DNA of 7,634 nt from Sulfurimonas sp. (GTDB lineage Bacteria; Campylobacterota; Campylobacteria; Campylobacterales; Sulfurimonadaceae), in the NCBI GenBank assembly GCA_021161305.1, contig JAGHAW010000190.1, forward strand, positions 1-7,634. Reading direction: 5' to 3'. Every line of letters starts with the position of its first letter. Positions within the stretch are counted from its first letter, which is position 1. The notes under the pieces are model-generated. The model searched no databases. It saw only the letters and a list, made by a program, of their open reading frames with translations, and was not told the DNA's origin. The translations under genes and the position numbers were made by a program. Below, one piece after another: positions 6,192-7,634 of this stretch.

Positions 6192-6197
6192 TATAAT
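6192..6197 (+). promoter_or_regulatory. -10 box of a candidate promoter for the ClC gene
   Basis: TATAAT at 6192-6197 sits about 35 bases before the ClC start and is preceded by an A/T-rich stretch of A and T tracts (6155-6180). The position 17 bases upstream reads GAATAA, not a -35 box. A TTGACT occurs at 6135-6140 but is far too distant (51 bases). The likely transcript starts near 6204 and carries the Shine-Dalgarno AGGGAG at 6216-6221. Confidence 0.45.
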
Positions 6198-6231
6198 ATA
6201 GAAGGTTATGTATAGAGGGAGAGTTATTTAG

Positions 6232-7629
6232 ATGATAAAAAAACATGTTACAGAACAGACTACAATTTTTTTGAGTGTAACGAAGTGGGTTTTTTTATCA
6301 TCGATTATCGGTGTTATTATTGGAGCAGTTGTCTCCTTTTTTCTCAAGAGTATAGAGTGGGCTGAACATCATCAAGGAGATGTGCCCTTTCCTTACTATT
6401 TCCTCCTACCATTTATGCTTGTACTTACGGTATGGATAGTAAAAATATTTGCTCCAAATGCAGAAGGACATGGAACGGAAAAAGTGATAGAAGCTGTGCA
6501 TAAACGTGATGGAAAGATAGATATTGCTGTTATTCCTGTAAAGCTGCTTGCTACATTGATGACCATTTTTGCCGGTGGTTCTGTGGGTAAAGAGGGTCCG
6601 GGTGCACAGATAGGGGCAGGTACAGCTTCTTTTATAGCCACGACATTTAAGTTTAGAAAAGAAGATAGAAAAAAACTTGTTATTTGTGGGATTAGTGCCG
6701 GTTTCGCATCTGTATTTGGAACACCAATAGCAGGTGCAATATTTGGGGTGGAAGTCCTTATTATTGGTGTGATAATGTATGATGTTCTCCTTCCATCTTT
6801 TATAGCGGGTTTTGCTGCTTTTACAACCACACAATTTTTAGGTGTCGAGTACACTTACTATGATGTTCGTTTTTACCAACAGATTGCTCTTGATTTGCCT
6901 CTTATTGCACAAGTTGTTATAGCTGGGGTATTTTTCGGTGTGGTGTCAGATATTTTGGTAACTACGCTTACAAAAACTTCCAAGCTTGTAAAAAAACTTA
7001 AATATAGTGCATATAGGAAAGCTTTTGCAGGTGGACTCATTTTAGTCATTTTAACACTTATATTGGGAGAGCGTTATCTTGGACTTGGTATGGATACTAT
7101 TAAGGATGCTTTGAACCCTATGGGGACTATAAATAGTGAGGTTCCATGGTATGCATTTTTGGCAAAGACGATTTTTACTTCGATTACTTTGGGAGTAGGT
7201 GGGAGTGGTGGTATTATTACACCTGTTTTTTTTGTTGGGGCAACGAGTGGAAACTTTTTTGGGCATCTTATAGGTTCTGACCATGTAGCACTTTTTGCAG
7301 CATTAGGATTTGTGAGTGTTGCTTCAGGTGCAGCAAATGCACCTATCGCTGCAACGATTATGGCAGTAGAACTTTTTGGGATTGAAATAGCACATTATGC
7401 AGCTATTAGTGCTGTTATCTCTTTTTTACTGACTGGTCATCGAAGTGTTTTTAATTCACAAAAATTGGGTATGAAAAAATCAGGAGCATTAGATATAGAA
7501 ATAGGAGAAGATATAGATAGTACAAAAGTCTCCTTAGATGGAAAAGATGCAAAAAAATTACAGAGTTTTCAAGATAGATTTTCTCGCAAGAAAGAAAGAT
7601 TTTATATGAAAAAAAGACCAAAGTTATAA
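6232..7629 (+). CDS. ClC-family chloride channel or anion/proton antiporter
   Basis: Inner-membrane protein of the voltage-gated chloride channel family, 465 aa. Many hydrophobic segments run from about residue 18 to 402. The three ClC signature regions are present: EGHGTEKV (78-85) at the GSGIP selectivity site, GGSVGKEGPGAQIGA (115-129) with gating Glu121, and GVGGSGGIITPVF (321-333) at the GxFxP site. PIAGAIFGVEVL (165-176) is the region where the antiporter ClC-ec1 has its intracellular proton glutamate; here the aligned residue appears to be Val175. At the end of the membrane part HRSVFNSQ (403-410) has Phe407 where the anion-binding Tyr is expected. The roughly 55-residue cytoplasmic tail is strongly basic at its end and has no CBS domains. 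ATG at 6232 follows AGGGAG at 6216-6221 and has its own TATAAT, so it is probably separate from greB. The transported ion and channel versus antiporter mode cannot be decided. Confidence 0.93.
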   Translation: MIKKHVTEQTTIFLSVTKWVFLSSIIGVIIGAVVSFFLKSIEWAEHHQGDVPFPYYFLLPFMLVLTVWIVKIFAPNAEGHGTEKVIEAVHKRDGKIDIAVIPVKLLATLMTIFAGGSVGKEGPGAQIGAGTASFIATTFKFRKEDRKKLVICGISAGFASVFGTPIAGAIFGVEVLIIGVIMYDVLLPSFIAGFAAFTTTQFLGVEYTYYDVRFYQQIALDLPLIAQVVIAGVFFGVVSDILVTTLTKTSKLVKKLKYSAYRKAFAGGLILVILTLILGERYLGLGMDTIKDALNPMGTINSEVPWYAFLAKTIFTSITLGVGGSGGIITPVFFVGATSGNFFGHLIGSDHVALFAALGFVSVASGAANAPIAATIMAVELFGIEIAHYAAISAVISFLLTGHRSVFNSQKLGMKKSGALDIEIGEDIDSTKVSLDGKDAKKLQSFQDRFSRKKERFYMKKRPKL

Positions 7630-7634
7630 AAAAC

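Noticed and set aside
6181..6201. Tiny frame GTG to TAG (six codons) with AAGGA 10 bases upstream, a possible leader peptide for the ClC gene.
   Set aside because: It contains the TATAAT proposed as the ClC promoter, so it would not be on that transcript, and six codons with a chance A/T-rich upstream sequence carry no evidence of translation.
6396..6854. Minus-strand open frames of 152 and 142 codons opposite the ClC gene.
   Set aside because: They are antisense shadows of a strongly conserved membrane-protein gene; the peptides have unnatural composition and no recognisable motif or ribosome binding site.

Overview
The window is AT-rich (by eye about one third G+C) and almost entirely coding. 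It looks like a chromosomal segment from a free-living Campylobacterota (former Epsilonproteobacteria), most like Sulfurimonas or its relatives. The reasons are the codon usage, a short RNase R of 648 residues without the enterobacterial N-terminal extension, the adjacent rnr-holA pair known from Helicobacter, and promoters that have a clear TATAAT but a poor -35 box. The genus is an inference, since no marker such as 16S rRNA is present.

Layout. (1) Positions 1-1435, plus strand: the tail of an unseen gene, then three tightly packed lipoprotein genes. They are a small PEGA-like lipoprotein, a DUF4810 lipoprotein and a DUF799/GNA1162-family lipoprotein. Stops and starts overlap or abut, so this is one transcription unit. 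In other proteobacteria DUF4810 and DUF799 genes lie beside a CsgG-family gene, so the truncated upstream gene may be that partner. (2) Positions 1437-5153, minus strand: an HDOD-domain gene, rnr (RNase R) and holA (DNA polymerase III delta), with an 8-base gap and then an overlap. This unit meets the lipoprotein operon tail to tail with one base between stop codons. (3) Positions 5154-5280: a divergent promoter region around a 10-bp palindrome that carries TATAAT on both strands. (4) Positions 5281-6130, plus strand: an unrecognised 109-residue protein followed 7 bases later by a GreB-type transcript-cleavage factor. (5) Positions 6131-6231: a short spacer with a TATAAT box. (6) Positions 6232-7629: a ClC-family chloride channel/transporter with an intact gating glutamate but atypical residues at other functional positions.

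The genes fall into three themes: an outer-membrane lipoprotein assembly of unknown function, nucleic-acid housekeeping (RNase R, Pol III delta, Gre factor) accompanied by a likely signalling protein (HDOD), and anion transport. I see no tRNA, rRNA, CRISPR array, insertion sequence, phage gene or attachment site. Nothing here is clearly a new system. The best candidates for a second look are the four-gene lipoprotein cluster, the orphan protein paired with the Gre factor, the symmetric bidirectional promoter, and the residue changes in the ClC protein.
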